Of a DNA stretch of 64,000 bases, positions 23,945-58,727 are shown one piece after another. The notes beneath the pieces are model-generated. The model was not told where the DNA came from. It saw only the letters and a program-made list of their open reading frames with translations, and did no database searches. A program made the translations under genes and the position numbers. The DNA is from Salminus brasiliensis (Eukaryota; Chordata; Actinopteri; Characiformes; Bryconidae), in NCBI RefSeq assembly GCF_030463535.1, contig NC_132888.1:7973081-8037080 (forward strand). Direction: 5' to 3'. Positions within the stretch are counted from its first letter, which is position 1; each line of letters starts with the position of its first letter.

Positions 23945-26021
23945 ATGAAGCTCCTGGTGTGTGCCCTCGTACTGGTGCTCGTGTGTAGTGAGACTGGTGA
24001 GAATAATTTTTCTTCATTTCAGAGTTACGGGAATGATAGTGTGTGACAGACTGTGTATCTCATGCTTATTTCATTACACTCTGCTGCCATGAGTGTATTT
24101 ACCCAGTGTCAAAGGAGGATGTCTATAAAAAAAAGGGTTCAAATTCTCAGTACTGACAACACTAAAGAGACTAAATGAAAATGAAACAGTAAGCAGCAAA
24201 AATGCCATTGTGGAAAGTTACCATCTTTCACCATAAGACATTTTTAATTTATTCATTTCTATTGTACCTTATTTTTTGGTGTAAACTTAGTGTTTTCAAA
24301 AAGCAACAAATGTGAACCATGTTTTCTTTACTTTACACTTTCTGTAATTTTTGTTATCATTGATTAAGTCTTTATAAATAATTGTAATTATTACTAATTA
24401 ATTACTGAGTATTTTATTAATGTCACCAGGAAACATTTCATAACTTAACTTAAATCAATATACCTTTAATGTTTTCTACTTGTGGTTATAGTATTGTAAT
24501 CTATAGTCCATCAATATTATAATACTCTACTATATAGTATTTATGGTTACAGTACTCTTATCTGTAGTGTGTAAGCATATAGTAGCTACTCTAACCAACA
24601 GTATGTGGGGTTATAATGCTTAAATCTATAGTATATACGTTTATAGTACTAATTTATAGTATGTAAGTAAGGTTATAGGCTTCTGTAGTATTTAAGGTTA
24701 TATCGCTCTATAGTACAAAAGGTTATAGTATTGGAATCTATAGTATGTAAGGTCATATTACTCTAAACCTATAAGCTATATAGTTATAGCTATAGTATGT
24801 GAGGTTGTAGTACTCTAAACTACAGTATGTGAGGGTATAGTACTCTAAACTACAGTATGTGAGGGTATAGTACTCTAAACTACAGTATGTGGGGCTGTAG
24901 TACTCTAAACTACAGTATGTGAGGGTATAGTATTGTAAACTACAGTATGTGGGGCTGTAGCACTCTAATCTACAATATGTGGGGCTGTAGTACTTTAAAC
25001 TACAGTATGTGAGGTTGTAGTACTCTAAACTATAGTATGTGAGGCTGTAGTACTCTAAAGTATAGTATGTGAGGTTGTAGTACTCTAAACTACAGTACGT
25101 GGGGCTGTAGTACTCTAAACTACAGTATGTGGGGCTGTAGTACTCTAAACTACAGTATGTGAGGTTGTAGTACTCTAAACTACAGTATGTGGGGCTGTAG
25201 TACTCTAAAGTATAGTATGTGAGGTTGTAGTAATTTAAACTACAGTATGTGGGGCTGTAGTACTCTAAAGTATAATATGTGAGGTTGTAGTAATTTAAAC
25301 TACAGTATGTGGGGCTGTAGCACTCTAAACTACAGTATGTGAGGCTGTAGTACTCTAAAGTATAGTATGTGAGGTTGTAGTAATTTAAACTACAGTATGT
25401 GAGGTTGTAGTACTCTATTCTATAGTATATGGGGCTGTAGTACTCTAAACTACAGTATGTGAGGCTGTAGTACTCTAAACTACAGTATGTGAGGCTATAG
25501 TACTCTAAACTACAGTATGTGAGGCTGTAGTACTCTAAAGTATAGTATTTGAGGCTGTAGTACTCTAAACTACAGTATGTGAGGCTGTAGTACTCTAAAC
25601 TACAGTATGTGAGGCTGTAGTACTCTAAACTACAGTATGTGAGGTTGTAGTACTCTGACCTGTATTTACTTCCATTAATTCTTCTAAATCATTCATCTAC
25701 AGTTCATTCCCTGAAATGCTTCACTTGTGTGGACGAGAACTGTAAGATTCCCACACAATGCCCAGAATCAAGCAACTTCTGCAAAACAGTTGTGACACGT
25801 GAGTATTCTGCTGTCATTCATAACCAAAACAAAAAATAATAATAATGTGAAGTGCTAGAAGAATTCCCTGTGTAAGCGTTTCTACACTTTCTGTATTCTA
25901 TAATGAGTCTGAAGCTGACCTGGCTTTGTCTCCCGTAGACGACTCCCTCGCACGGACTTGTGAGGAGTTCTGTGTGCCTGGAGTCAATGTCCACTGTTGC
26001 CAGGAAGACCTGTGTGGCTGA
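23945..26021 (+). CDS. Secreted Ly6/uPAR (three-finger) domain protein, 76 aa, three exons
   Basis: Coding exons are 23945-23996, 25703-25798 and 25939-26021, with GT-AG introns and phases that agree. Residues 1-17 (MKLLVCALVLVLVC...) form a signal peptide. The mature part starts near the LKCFTC motif and has ten cysteines at 23, 26, 31, 37, 44, 57, 61, 69, 70 and 75, ending in HCCQEDLCG. This is the Ly6/uPAR spacing, including the CC-x(2)-D-x-C end. There is no C-terminal hydrophobic tail, so a secreted protein like SLURP or fish Ly6 is more likely than a GPI-anchored one. The exon plan (signal exon plus two domain exons) is typical of the family. A poly(A) signal follows 120 bp after the stop. 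The exact orthologue is not recognisable; family members bind receptors or complement components, but no ligand can be read here. The family call is firm; function is unknown. Confidence 0.87.
24480..25660. repeat. 30-bp minisatellite in intron 1 of the Ly6-type gene
   Basis: From about 24781 to 25660 there are about 29 copies of an exact 30-bp unit (core TACTCTAAACTACAGTATGT followed by GAGGCTGTAG), differing by point changes only and without length drift. From 24480 to 24780 there are shorter, degenerate copies that look like the older flank of the array. The array fills more than half of the 1.7-kb intron and ends about 45 bp before the exon 2 acceptor. Confidence 0.95.
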
Positions 26022-26141
26022 GGCCCAGCTGACCGCCGCAATTCTGCTGTACCATGATGTTAAACTCAGAGTTATAATAATGTAGAAAAATTTCCCATGA
26101 TTTCCGTCTTATTAACATTAATTAATAATTCATAATGCTTA

Positions 26142-26147
26142 AATAAA
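26142..26147 (+). promoter_or_regulatory. Poly(A) signal AATAAA of the Ly6-type gene
   Basis: A canonical AATAAA lies 120 bp after the stop codon, within AT-rich 3' sequence. Confidence 0.75.
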
Positions 26148-26818
26148 AGCTTGCAGCATCTTTGCTGATCTGCGTTAATTCTTTGTTTTTCATTTGAAAC
26201 TGCTGAAAACTACAAGAAGTGATTTCTGTCCTGCCAGGAGGAACAACTCTCGGAACTGAACGTTCTGTACTGCAGAAGAACAGGTTAAACATGCGTTAAA
26301 CTCACAGACGTTCCTGAATGTAAGAACATACAGTGTCATAAACACTTTAATAGGGCTTTGAAGACTTATGATGGTTTAAGATTGTATCAGTGATACACCC
26401 CTCGGCCTCGTCTGAGGGGGTTTTATTTGTCGTCTAACAACGTCCATTAAAGGCGAGGGTAAACTTACACTTACACCAAGGAATAAACTTTACATCTGAT
26501 GTATACAAAACACAACAGAGCGTAGGTTAAAGCCATGTCTTTTAGGGACAGGTTCTCTGGGCTGTGCATCTGGTTTGAATTATGATTTTATGAATTAAGT
26601 GGGATCAGTTAAGGGCAGTGTGTAATCTCAGCCTGAGCATGTGCGTGTGACCATGTGTGCGTTTAGTTTTGGAGCAGCACATGTAGGTCGTCAACAGGCA
26701 GAGAGAGTTGTGTTAATGCCCATGTTAATGTGTTAATGCCCATGCATGTGGAGTGAAAGCATTACCTAAGTCTGCCTACAAGTCAGTGTAGAAATATCAC
26801 AAACTAGAGTTGACATAC

Positions 26819-26999
26819 TCTAATTATATTATTATTATTAATAATAATAATAATAATAATAATAAAAGCATTTATGATACTACTACTACTACTGCTGCTA
26901 CTACTACTACTACTACTAATAATAATAATAATAATAACAATAGTAATAGTAGTAGTAGTAACAACAACACCAATAATAATATTATTAATAATAAAAAGA
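26819..26999. repeat. Compound trinucleotide repeat array
   Basis: ATT, AAT, ACT, GCT, AAT, AGT and AAC triplet runs follow one another, all in the same triplet phase over long parts, with open frames on both strands that encode only Asn, Ser, Thr or Ile runs. Followed by ATAAT repeats at 27035-27090. Confidence 0.9.
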
Positions 27000-27654
27000 A
27001 GAAGAGTAATACAACTTATAACATAACATAACATGATATAATATAATATAATATAATATAATATAATATATTTCATTATATTATATTATATTCAGATAAT
27101 TATCAATATGTTATAGCAGCATGTGTACAAAGTGCACACTAAATACAGATGGAGCATGTAGTCATATTTACTCATAAAATATAATTTTGTTTATAAAATA
27201 ATACACTGTGAGCTTTAAATCACTATCTGACAGAAATATGATGTTGATTCTGATTTCTCTATGTTTCATAAGTGTAGATTAAACATTCAGTAGATTAAAC
27301 AGTCAGTCAACAGCTCAACATCACAAGTCTTTAAACATGCTTTAATGGTTGTTTGTGTAAAATAGTAGATTCAGTATCACGCTGATGCTCCACTGACGAT
27401 AATAGGCAGAATGGCAACCTCTCTTATTGCCACTGCCTCTCTTATTGGGCTGGAATGCTGCTGCTGCTCTAAGGAACTTATTTTAGCAAAGTATGAAAAT
27501 GACCAAAAATATATCTGTTAAATATATTTCTTAAAATGTTTTGAGACATATTCAGTGTATAGGAAATGAATATTACCAGTTAATATATTTTATAAAATAT
27601 ATTCAATACATTTGTTTTAGTTCTAGGTTAAAAAAAAATAACATAAAAAATATA

Positions 27655-27675
27655 ATAATATATAATATATATAAT

Positions 27676-27758
<83 letters not shown>
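27655..27758. repeat. Long TA microsatellite
   Basis: About 100 bp of almost pure TA, with imperfect ATATAATAT at its left edge. Confidence 0.95.
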
Positions 27759-27759
<1 letters not shown>

Positions 27760-28423
27760 ATAAAATGATCCAGCTACAGCTTTACATTGTATCTGTTTTT
27801 TTTTTAATATAGATTTGCTAATAACTAACCTTAAGTATTAAGGTTTATATGTGTACAGCTGTTAATGAGAGGGAGCTCAAAGCATTATTGGTATTTATGA
27901 CAGCTGACAGTGGAAAAAGTGAATAACGCTTTCCCACAAAGTAGAGGGAGCACAGGAGCAATAAATACCTATTTGCAATGCTTATTTAAAGCAACAATAT
28001 GTAACATTTACACCTCACAAAACTAAAAATGTTTTTTACCTGAGGGGGCGCGATTTGTATTTGCAGTGGTGGGGTATAAGTTAATTACACTCCCCAACTG
28101 TAGAGGGGGAGCAAAAAAACTAGCAGCTCTTACACAATGCTGCTTTAAGTTACATGTTAGCTTGATCATTTCTGGTTATGTAAAAAAATTAAAAAATAAA
28201 TTCACCTGTGCAGCACACAATTTAATAAATGGCCACCGCTCATACCCAGCTGAATCAGATGGCCACTCATAATCTTAATAATCAAACAGGGAAATATGGG
28301 TCAGATGTGTATTAATCTTCCTGCCTTTATTTCTTTTTCCATGAGAGCGCAGACAGATATTAAAGAGATTGAGGATTTAAAAAAAATAACCAGCAAGAAC
28401 CTTAGTGCTTGCAAACACACACA

Positions 28424-28443
28424 GACACACACACACACACACA
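28424..28443. repeat. CA microsatellite
   Basis: A short uninterrupted CA run. Confidence 0.9.
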
Positions 28444-28678
28444 CTCTCTCTAAGTCTTTTATCTTGTCAGATTCACTACTGGACAGGGGAAGATTAAGAG
28501 CCAAAGGCCTTGTTCTGCTGAACTGATGCAGCACTTCTGTCAATGTATAACTTCCAAGAAAAAAGCAAAAGTGAAAAGTCAGTTCTGAGGATCGGGGCTC
28601 TTTCACTGATTAAGAGGAAAATGTCAAAAACAGGCAGCGAAAGTGAAAGAGAGGAAGCGTTTCAGATGAAACTGTAAC

Positions 28679-29062
28679 AATTACTGGGATGGTCCATCGT
28701 AGATGCCTCATAAATGCTCACCTGACATTCAACTAACATTCAAACTGAATGTATATTAAATGCAACTGAACTCTAAGAATTCTATTGTATATTGAATGTA
28801 TATATTGTATATTGTATATAGACTGTATATTGAATGTAACCCTCCACCTTAACCCTAACCTTACCCCTAAGATGTAGGTTAAGTATGGTTGATTCAAGGT
28901 CAAGGTTAAGGTTCGAGTTAGGTACAAGAGTTCAACATTCAATAGACCACCATGTACATTCAGCTTAGAGTTCAGTTGCATTGAATAGGCATTCGGTTAA
29001 ATGTTAGTTGAATGGCAGGTGAGCATCTATGCTATCTTTAATGGATCATCCAAGTAAAGTGA
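28679..29062. repeat. Palindromic MITE, copy 2
   Basis: Same layout as the copy at 1129-1423: GGATGGTCCATCGTAGATGC and ...GCTCACCTGACATTCAA at the left; TGGCAGGTGAGCATCTATGC and GGATCATCCAAGTAAAGTGA at the right; AACCCTAACCTTACCCC in the centre. Confidence 0.8.
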
Positions 29063-29741
29063 TACCTATGTAGTATATTAGTAGAGAAGTATATTCAATT
29101 TTTTGCCATTATTATTAAAATTGGTGTATTAGGAAGATAGAATTTGCAGTGCATTTTGATAAATTTACTTCACAAGTGGAAGTTAGCCAGAATAACAGGT
29201 TTTGTAAATCATTAAAGACTGGTTTCTGCAAGTGAAATGTATATATCATTTACAAACAGAAGACAAAAGTCATTTTATGCTGATAAATTATACATTAGCT
29301 GTTCCAGACCTGACTAGTGCTCCCCCAAGAGGTTAATGAAGTCAGTTCTGCTGCGTCCAAATGCTGCTGCCTCAAATAATTACAAGGTCTTGAGTGTGGA
29401 CATTTGTGATGCACACATACGCGCATTGTTTCAGAGCTGTATGATCATTATTCATGTTGTTGTTTATTATGTAATAATACACAAGGAACTGTGGTGCACT
29501 ATGGTATGTTCAGTAGGTATGCCCAAGGCTGAGTAGATCAGCCCAATACAGCTTGCGGTGCTTGCTGTTAGGACACGCTACTGGTTCATTATAAGGGTCA
29601 AGATCAATATAATGTACTATGTGTGTTTAAATTTCATACAAATACTTGAACAGATTATTAAAGACGTACAGGAATGATCATCTTCACTTTATTATAGCTT
29701 TAGTTATTTTGATTCGACAGGCTTGTTGATATCACTCATAG

Positions 29742-29893
29742 ACTTTTCAACTCCATAAGCAGCCTATGGCCTGCTGGTGGGCTGAAAGCATTATTATAGA
29801 CTTACAAAGCCCCACCAGTTTGTACAGAAGTCCCTGTTGTTACTGAGTAATACACCTTAGGGTGTAATAAGCCTTGGAGTGTTAAAAGGTTAA
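29742..29893. repeat. Palindromic MITE, copy 2 (inverted relative to 17789-17945)
   Basis: Shares GGTGGGCTGAAAG, CCCCACCAGTTTGTACAGAA, GTCCCTGTTGTTACTGAGTA and the terminal GGAGTGTTAAAAGGTTAA as inverse complement of copy 1. Confidence 0.65.
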
Positions 29894-32689
29894 TGTCTTC
29901 CTGGCCTTGGCCGGAGCTGCGTCTGAAGTGCCGTTATTGTGAGAGATCAGCCAATAACATTGCGAGGTCGTAGGTAACTGTTTTAGTATTAGTATATACA
30001 GCACACTTTGATGGCATGCAGACTTTAAAAGTCCAAGTATCCAGAAGAGTAGATAATAGAACAGGTTGTGAAGGTATATAAAAGGGTTAATAAACATTAA
30101 ACACAGGTTTAAAAGCCATTGCTATCTCTTCAATCATTTTGGTCACTGTTATAAGGTGATGGTGTGTAGTGTGCTGTATGTCGATTCATTTTGTTGTTAA
30201 TAGAGAAAGAAAATGTGCTCATAAAACAACGTATGTATAAAAACACTGATCCATTGGGCTCTACAGGGATGCAACCAGTGATGAACCACTTCATATGCAC
30301 TTGTTTGGCCAAAGCATAGAGCAAGATCAGAAGCAGAACATGCAGGCCTACAGAAATGACAGCAAGAGATTACCAATGTGGCACAACAAATGTCGATAAC
30401 ACTGGAAATCACCTTAGGGTGTGGAGACTGAGCACACTTGCAGATCAACAAAATCCTGAACAAGCACTCAGGTCTATCTCCCACTGACCTACTTCTACCA
30501 GGCCCAACGATTCCATGCACTTTCAGATCCCCCAGGGTTCATAGCATGCATGTGTGGTGTTACACACCAGCCATCATCAGGTCTATTTCAGGACAATTTG
30601 AAAAAATCAAAGATGAAAAGGCTGCTGAGAAGACATCACATGCACTTAGGCTAAGTAGCAGCAGCCCGGGTGGAGGGTACACTACCGCAGTGTCACAGCG
30701 TTTATTCTCACTTCAGTGGATTTCTGCTTTACCAACATGGATTCAACCTCACTGATGGGCCACAGTGTCAATAAGCTCTTCTTTTCCCTTCAGGATGGCT
30801 AAAGGTCTGAGATCTATGAAGGATCTATGAAGGAACTATGAAGGATCTATGAAGGATCTATGAAGGATCCCAATCCTGATTTTTTTCTGAAAAGCCATTT
30901 GAAATGTGAGTTTCCAGGCTTGACATGCCACTTGTTAAATAAAGCATTTCTTAATGCAGTATTTAGACAGTCTACATTCTTTTTTTAGCTTCATTGAGAT
31001 TGTGTTTCATATAGTGCTTACTACCCTCACATCCTCACACAGGAGCGAAATTGAGAGGATTCTTTTGGACAGTCAAGATGCTGGGCTTTAGGTTGACCTA
31101 TGCATGCTCTGCCAACAAAAGCAAGTGATGTGAGGTTTGGTAAGCTTTACGTCTACAGTCTACAGTGAATTCTATTTACAGTGAATTGGGTGTTTTTTGG
31201 TGTGTCATCAGATGATATGCTCTCATGGTGGCACATTAGTTGAAGGTTATCTTGTATTTCTACCAGAGGCAGTAAATTGGGAATTTATTCTGGATAATTA
31301 ATGAGATGGAATAACTGTTAACAAGTTAGAGCTGTTGATTGTCTTTGGCGTAGGCATCAGCCCGTCATCAGCCCAGGTCTTGCACCATCAGGACTCTCGC
31401 AGATCCTGCCCAACTTAGAGGCAGGGGCCGGAGCCTACCCCTGGGCATTCATCGGGACCAAACTGGTGGCGGTGTGGAGGTAGGAGGGAGAGACGTGATG
31501 TCATTAGAGAACTTTTTGACACAGCTGGCGGCTGGTGATTGGCCGAAGAACAGTGACGCTGCATTAGAGTCTCCTGGTAGAACTTTCATATCCAACAGGA
31601 TTGGAGATGTGGGAGTTTTAAAGGTCTAACAAATTCACTTGATGTAAAGTTTCTTTATCAGTTTAAACACTCCCCACATCCACACTCGCTATTACAATGA
31701 TGGTTCTCTATGGAACCCAAAGTGGTTCTTTAACTGTCCTTAAAGAGTGCAGCATATTGAACAGGAAACTCAGCGTGAATCAGTTGCGAATATGAACTCC
31801 AACAAAACCTGCAAAACCTCACAGGCATCTCTATAGTCCCCTTCACACACTAAACCCAGGTTTACCGGGGCCCTATTACCACTAACAGACAACTTTGCGC
31901 CATTAAAGGCCAGAACACACCGACCGGACAAACGCGAAGGTTGGTGTGTTTCTGTTTGTTCGAGATTGATGATGTTCGGTCACTAAATACAGTGCTCAGC
32001 AGTGGTCAAACAGCTTTTTTTTATAGACGTAGGTGACATCTACCTGGAAAATATAGAGATGTGAATGCAGGTTGGTCTAAAATTATGTTTTTTTGTTTTT
32101 TTTGAGAACAAAAAAGAGAATTAGCACCCGAGCTAAATTTAATCCTGTCTGAATATGGCTTAAAACAAGTCTTTATCATTCTCCATTTTCTAATAATGAA
32201 TATCTGCAGTTGGTGTGCTGTGGACAGTTATTTTGCATTATTGTAAAACTGCTGCCAACATTAGACTGTTGGGGTTTGCCCAGTATTTTACCAAGAAGAA
32301 TGGCAACTCCTTCATTTCTGAAACATACAAATAGATACTTTTGCTTCTTACAACAACAAAACTATTTGGCTTGTATTCACATTTCCGCTTAATTATTATC
32401 AGGAATAATAACAAAAATAATTGTACAAATGTAAAATGTTACAGTGCTAAAACAAAGCTATGCTGTGTGGCTATTGTGAACCATGCAGTGTCACATAGTG
32501 GCAGTGACATAAACCTGCCAATCAAAGTAGAGTTGATCATCACTTTTTTTCATGATTCCACCATAAAAAGTAAAGAGTGTTTCATTCTGAGGCCGGCTAA
32601 CAAGGTGGTAAACAGGCTTATACAATCACATCTGAGCCTTTTTCACCTCAAACAGATACTATTTGAAATATTATTTCCAATGATATTCA
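29894..32689. other. Intergenic DNA upstream of samsn1, no gene seen
   Basis: Frames at 30197-30520 (minus) and 30438-30755 (plus) overlap each other and have no family signature. No exon with good splice borders was recognised. Confidence 0.45.
30817..30870. repeat. Short 11-13-bp tandem repeat
   Basis: GATCTATGAAGGATCTATGA and AGGAACTATGAAGG repeat about five times. Confidence 0.8.
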
Positions 32690-33138
32690 TTTTGTTTGAA
32701 GGCAATGGTCAAAAGCCGATCCACACCGAGAGCCCTTTGAGCTTCAAGTGCGGCTCGGCTCGACCCGCCATCCCTCAAAATCTGCGGAAGACGAGCGTCC
32801 AGGCTTTTTTCTGTCCTGCACCAAAGTGGTGGAACGAGATTCCCCTGGGTGTCCGAATAGCAGAATAGCAGAATCGCTCGCTGTCTTCAAACGCAGACTG
32901 AAGACCCTCCTCTTCTGAGAGCACTTGGACGAATAGCAGAGTACTATGGTTACCTTATTGACCTTATTGTGACACCTTATTGTCTTGTGTTTAGTAATGT
33001 CTAAGCTTAGAGGTATCTTTGAACTATTAGTCTATTCTAACTAGCTATGGTTTTTCTTGGGTAAAAAGCAAAGCACTTTTGTAAGTCGCTCTGGATAAGA
33101 GCGTCTGCTAAATGCCATAAATGTAAATGTAAATGTTT
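32690..33138 (+). mobile_element. L2-like LINE 3' end (5'-truncated)
   Basis: The plus frame before 32868 reads RKTSVQAFFCPAPKWWNEIP and then LGVRIAE, followed after a break by SLAVFKRRLKTLLF. This is the C-terminal end of a non-LTR retrotransposon ORF2, with the typical W-N-x-L/I-P motif. The 3' UTR ends GTCGCTCTGGATAAGAGCGT, CTGCTAAATGCCATAAATGT and a short AAATGT repeat. A second 3' UTR copy lies at 50690-50850 on the minus strand. Confidence 0.75.
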
Positions 33139-33775
33139 ATTCGTTATTTTGTATACAATCAAGTTTTTGTCATTTCATGTCATGTCACAAGCTTTGACTA
33201 GCTTTAACAGCATAGTTCACCAGAATGTAGCGTCCTACACTGGAAGCTCAACATTATGTCTGACGTCAAAGAACGTCTGCTACAGTTTTCTAGATTAACC
33301 AATATTCTTTTCCTTCAGTCTGTCAATAGTTCAACAGTCATTTCAAAAGAACTCCATTTTGGTCAGAGCATGGATGCAGCAATTCAGTAATATTGGACAC
33401 TGCTATCCTCTTTTACCATACTATTCAAGGTATCTACAATATCTACAAGAGTACACCCTATTCTCTTGATTACCATAACTCCACAGTGGATGCTTTAGGC
33501 ATCTTTATGATGGATTACACAACTTCCCACCAACTGGACGCTAAATACGCAGTGTAGCTAGCTAGTGCACTCACTGCAAGGCGCAGGCAGTGCTTCGGTG
33601 AGTGTTGAGAGCTCTGTCTAGAGTAGTAATGGTCCTCCACATCTATTGGATTACGGGAGGGATTTCATTCAGTATTAATCTGTGGGACAGCCGGCAGCGG
33701 GAGCAGTAAAGTCCAGCTGCTCTGTGTCTGCTCCTGACTCCACGTCCATCCTATTGTTCATCCCGGAGCTCCAGA

Positions 33776-57204
<23,429 letters not shown>

Positions 57205-57570
57205 CGTCTGCTTCCTGTAAAACATTATGGCGCAATGAGCGTTGAGCAACACGGACCTACAGAGTCTGCAAACTCAACCAGCCATTATGAATAGATGTTT
57301 ATTTTTGTCGGTGAAGGCCGGACTACTGTATATTCACTGAACCCAAAAGTCTGTAGCCTTAAATGTCAAGATATCTGCTGGCTTACATATTTAAGCTCTT
57401 TTCTTCCTTTCTGTGCAGTAATACTCATTGTGTGTATTGAGTGTGTGTGTGTGTGTGTGTGTGTAAATGTTTTATCTTAAGTACATCATCAGTGCTAATT
57501 ATTATACTCCTACTGTACATACATACCTCCTTATGTACCATTTAATAAATTATTTATCTTTGACTGAGGT
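57205..57570 (+). promoter_or_regulatory. samsn1: samsn1 3' UTR with poly(A) signal
   Basis: After the TAG stop at 57202-57204 there is about 340 bp of AT-rich sequence with a GT microsatellite at 57439-57464. It ends in AATAAA at 57544-57549, the likely poly(A) signal. Confidence 0.7.
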
Positions 57571-57606
57571 CGTCATTTCTGCTTTTTTAGTTTACAGCTT
57601 CATAAA

Positions 57607-57886
57607 AAGGTAAAGGTGCACGTATTTGTCACTGTACAGCAAAATGTGTCCTCCACATTTAACCCATCTGTGGTAGTAGCGCACACACACACACACAGTA
57701 GGGGCAGTGAGGTACACACACACCCAGAGCGGTGGGTGGGCAGCCAACTCCAGCACCCGGGGAGCAGAGAGGGTAAAGGGCCTTGCTCAAGGGCCCAACA
57801 GTGGCAGCTTGCCAAGCCCAGGACTCAAACCCACAACCCTGTTATCAATAACCCGGCGCTCGAACCGCTGAGCCACCACTGCCCTC
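57607..57886 (-). repeat. tRNA-derived SINE, family 1 (minus strand)
   Basis: Near-identical organisation to the copy at 18083-18376: tRNA-like head at the right end, AGCCAACTCCAGCACC and GGGCCTTGCTCAAGGGCC in the body. It starts 36 bp past the samsn1 3' end. Confidence 0.8.
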
Positions 57887-57902
57887 ATAGATAATCAACA
57901 TA

Positions 57903-58255
57903 CACTAACTGGACAAAAGTATTGGGACACATGCTCATTCATTGTTTCAAGGGTAAAAAGAATAAAAATAAAATAAAAAGCGAGAGAGTTTACCCTGCTT
58001 TTGTTGGAGGAACTCAGTCTCTACTGTCCAGGGGAGAAGGCTTTCTACTAGATTTGGGAGGAGCATTGCTGTGAGGATTTGATTGCATGCAGGAACAAAT
58101 GCATTAGTGAGCTCATAAGTGCTAATAATCATTCCAGAGAACACAGCTCAATGCTGGGGGGCTTTATACCCCTCTAGCCCACACCTGGCATTAGCCAGCA
58201 TAGTGCCTATAGGTTCACGTGTATCTGCTCCTGAGAGTCCTATTGTATTGGCAAG

Positions 58256-58295
<40 letters not shown>

Positions 58296-58400
58296 TCGCG
58301 CGCGTCTGCAATTTTTTTGTCAGCAATAAGTGCAACGTGAAGTGGCTGCAACTATGCATTCATTAAAAGGGGTGTCCACAAACATTTGGACAAGTAGTGC
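57903..58400 (+). mobile_element. Tc1-type family A copy next to the hspa13 promoter
   Basis: ACTGGACAAAAGTATTGGGA at the left, GGTGTCCACAAACATTTGGA near the right (inverted ends). A GT microsatellite (58259-58291) has grown inside it. Confidence 0.8.
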
Positions 58401-58429
58401 ATCTCCTCTAATACTGATCAGGAAGTAGC

Positions 58430-58727
58430 CTCAGTGGTCGCAGATTCGGAAACAGACGTCATCACGCTGGGGGCGTTGCTTCGGCGAAACAGCGCTGGGA
58501 AAGCCCGTGACACACAGCATTGTGGGAAATGTAGTTTATCAAATGCAGCTCGCCCTATTGATAGAACAGTGCTGCTCTTGAAAAAGACTACATCCCCCAT
58601 AAGCTCCGCCTTCTCCCGTTAGAGGGACGTGTACATGTACACAGAAATGCCCGCTTGCCGGTGTTCAGTCGTAGTTACTGAATGACAACACTTGAGTTAA
58701 CGGTATTTGTCTCAGCAGGCTGAAGAA
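58430..58727 (+). promoter_or_regulatory. hspa13: hspa13 promoter and 5' UTR with two ZNF143-like motifs
   Basis: This short GC- and CpG-richer block lacks a TATA box. The minus-strand motif at 58517-58536 reads AACTACATTTCCCACAATGC and the plus-strand motif at 58587-58604 reads ACTACATCCCCCATAAGC. Both match the ACTAYR-n3-CCCR type bound by ZNF143/THAP11 in housekeeping promoters. GACGTCAT at 58455-58462 is CRE-like. GTGTACATGTACAC at 58629-58642 is a perfect palindrome. Motifs are seen; binding is inferred. Confidence 0.65.

Larger units (their letters stand above)
26148..28678. other. Intergenic DNA with simple repeats
   Basis: Apart from the triplet, ATAAT, TA and CA repeats listed separately, no gene or element is recognised. 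Confidence 0.5.

Noticed and set aside
24781..25660. Regularly spaced repeats considered as a CRISPR array
   Set aside because: There are no unique spacers: units are directly adjacent, and the array lies in an intron of a vertebrate gene.
28840..28880. Telomere-like CCTAACC runs
   Set aside because: They occur inside a palindromic MITE with the complement on the other arm, so they are not an interstitial telomere.
30438..30755. 105-codon plus frame upstream of samsn1
   Set aside because: Overlaps a minus frame of equal length; composition and borders do not suggest an exon.
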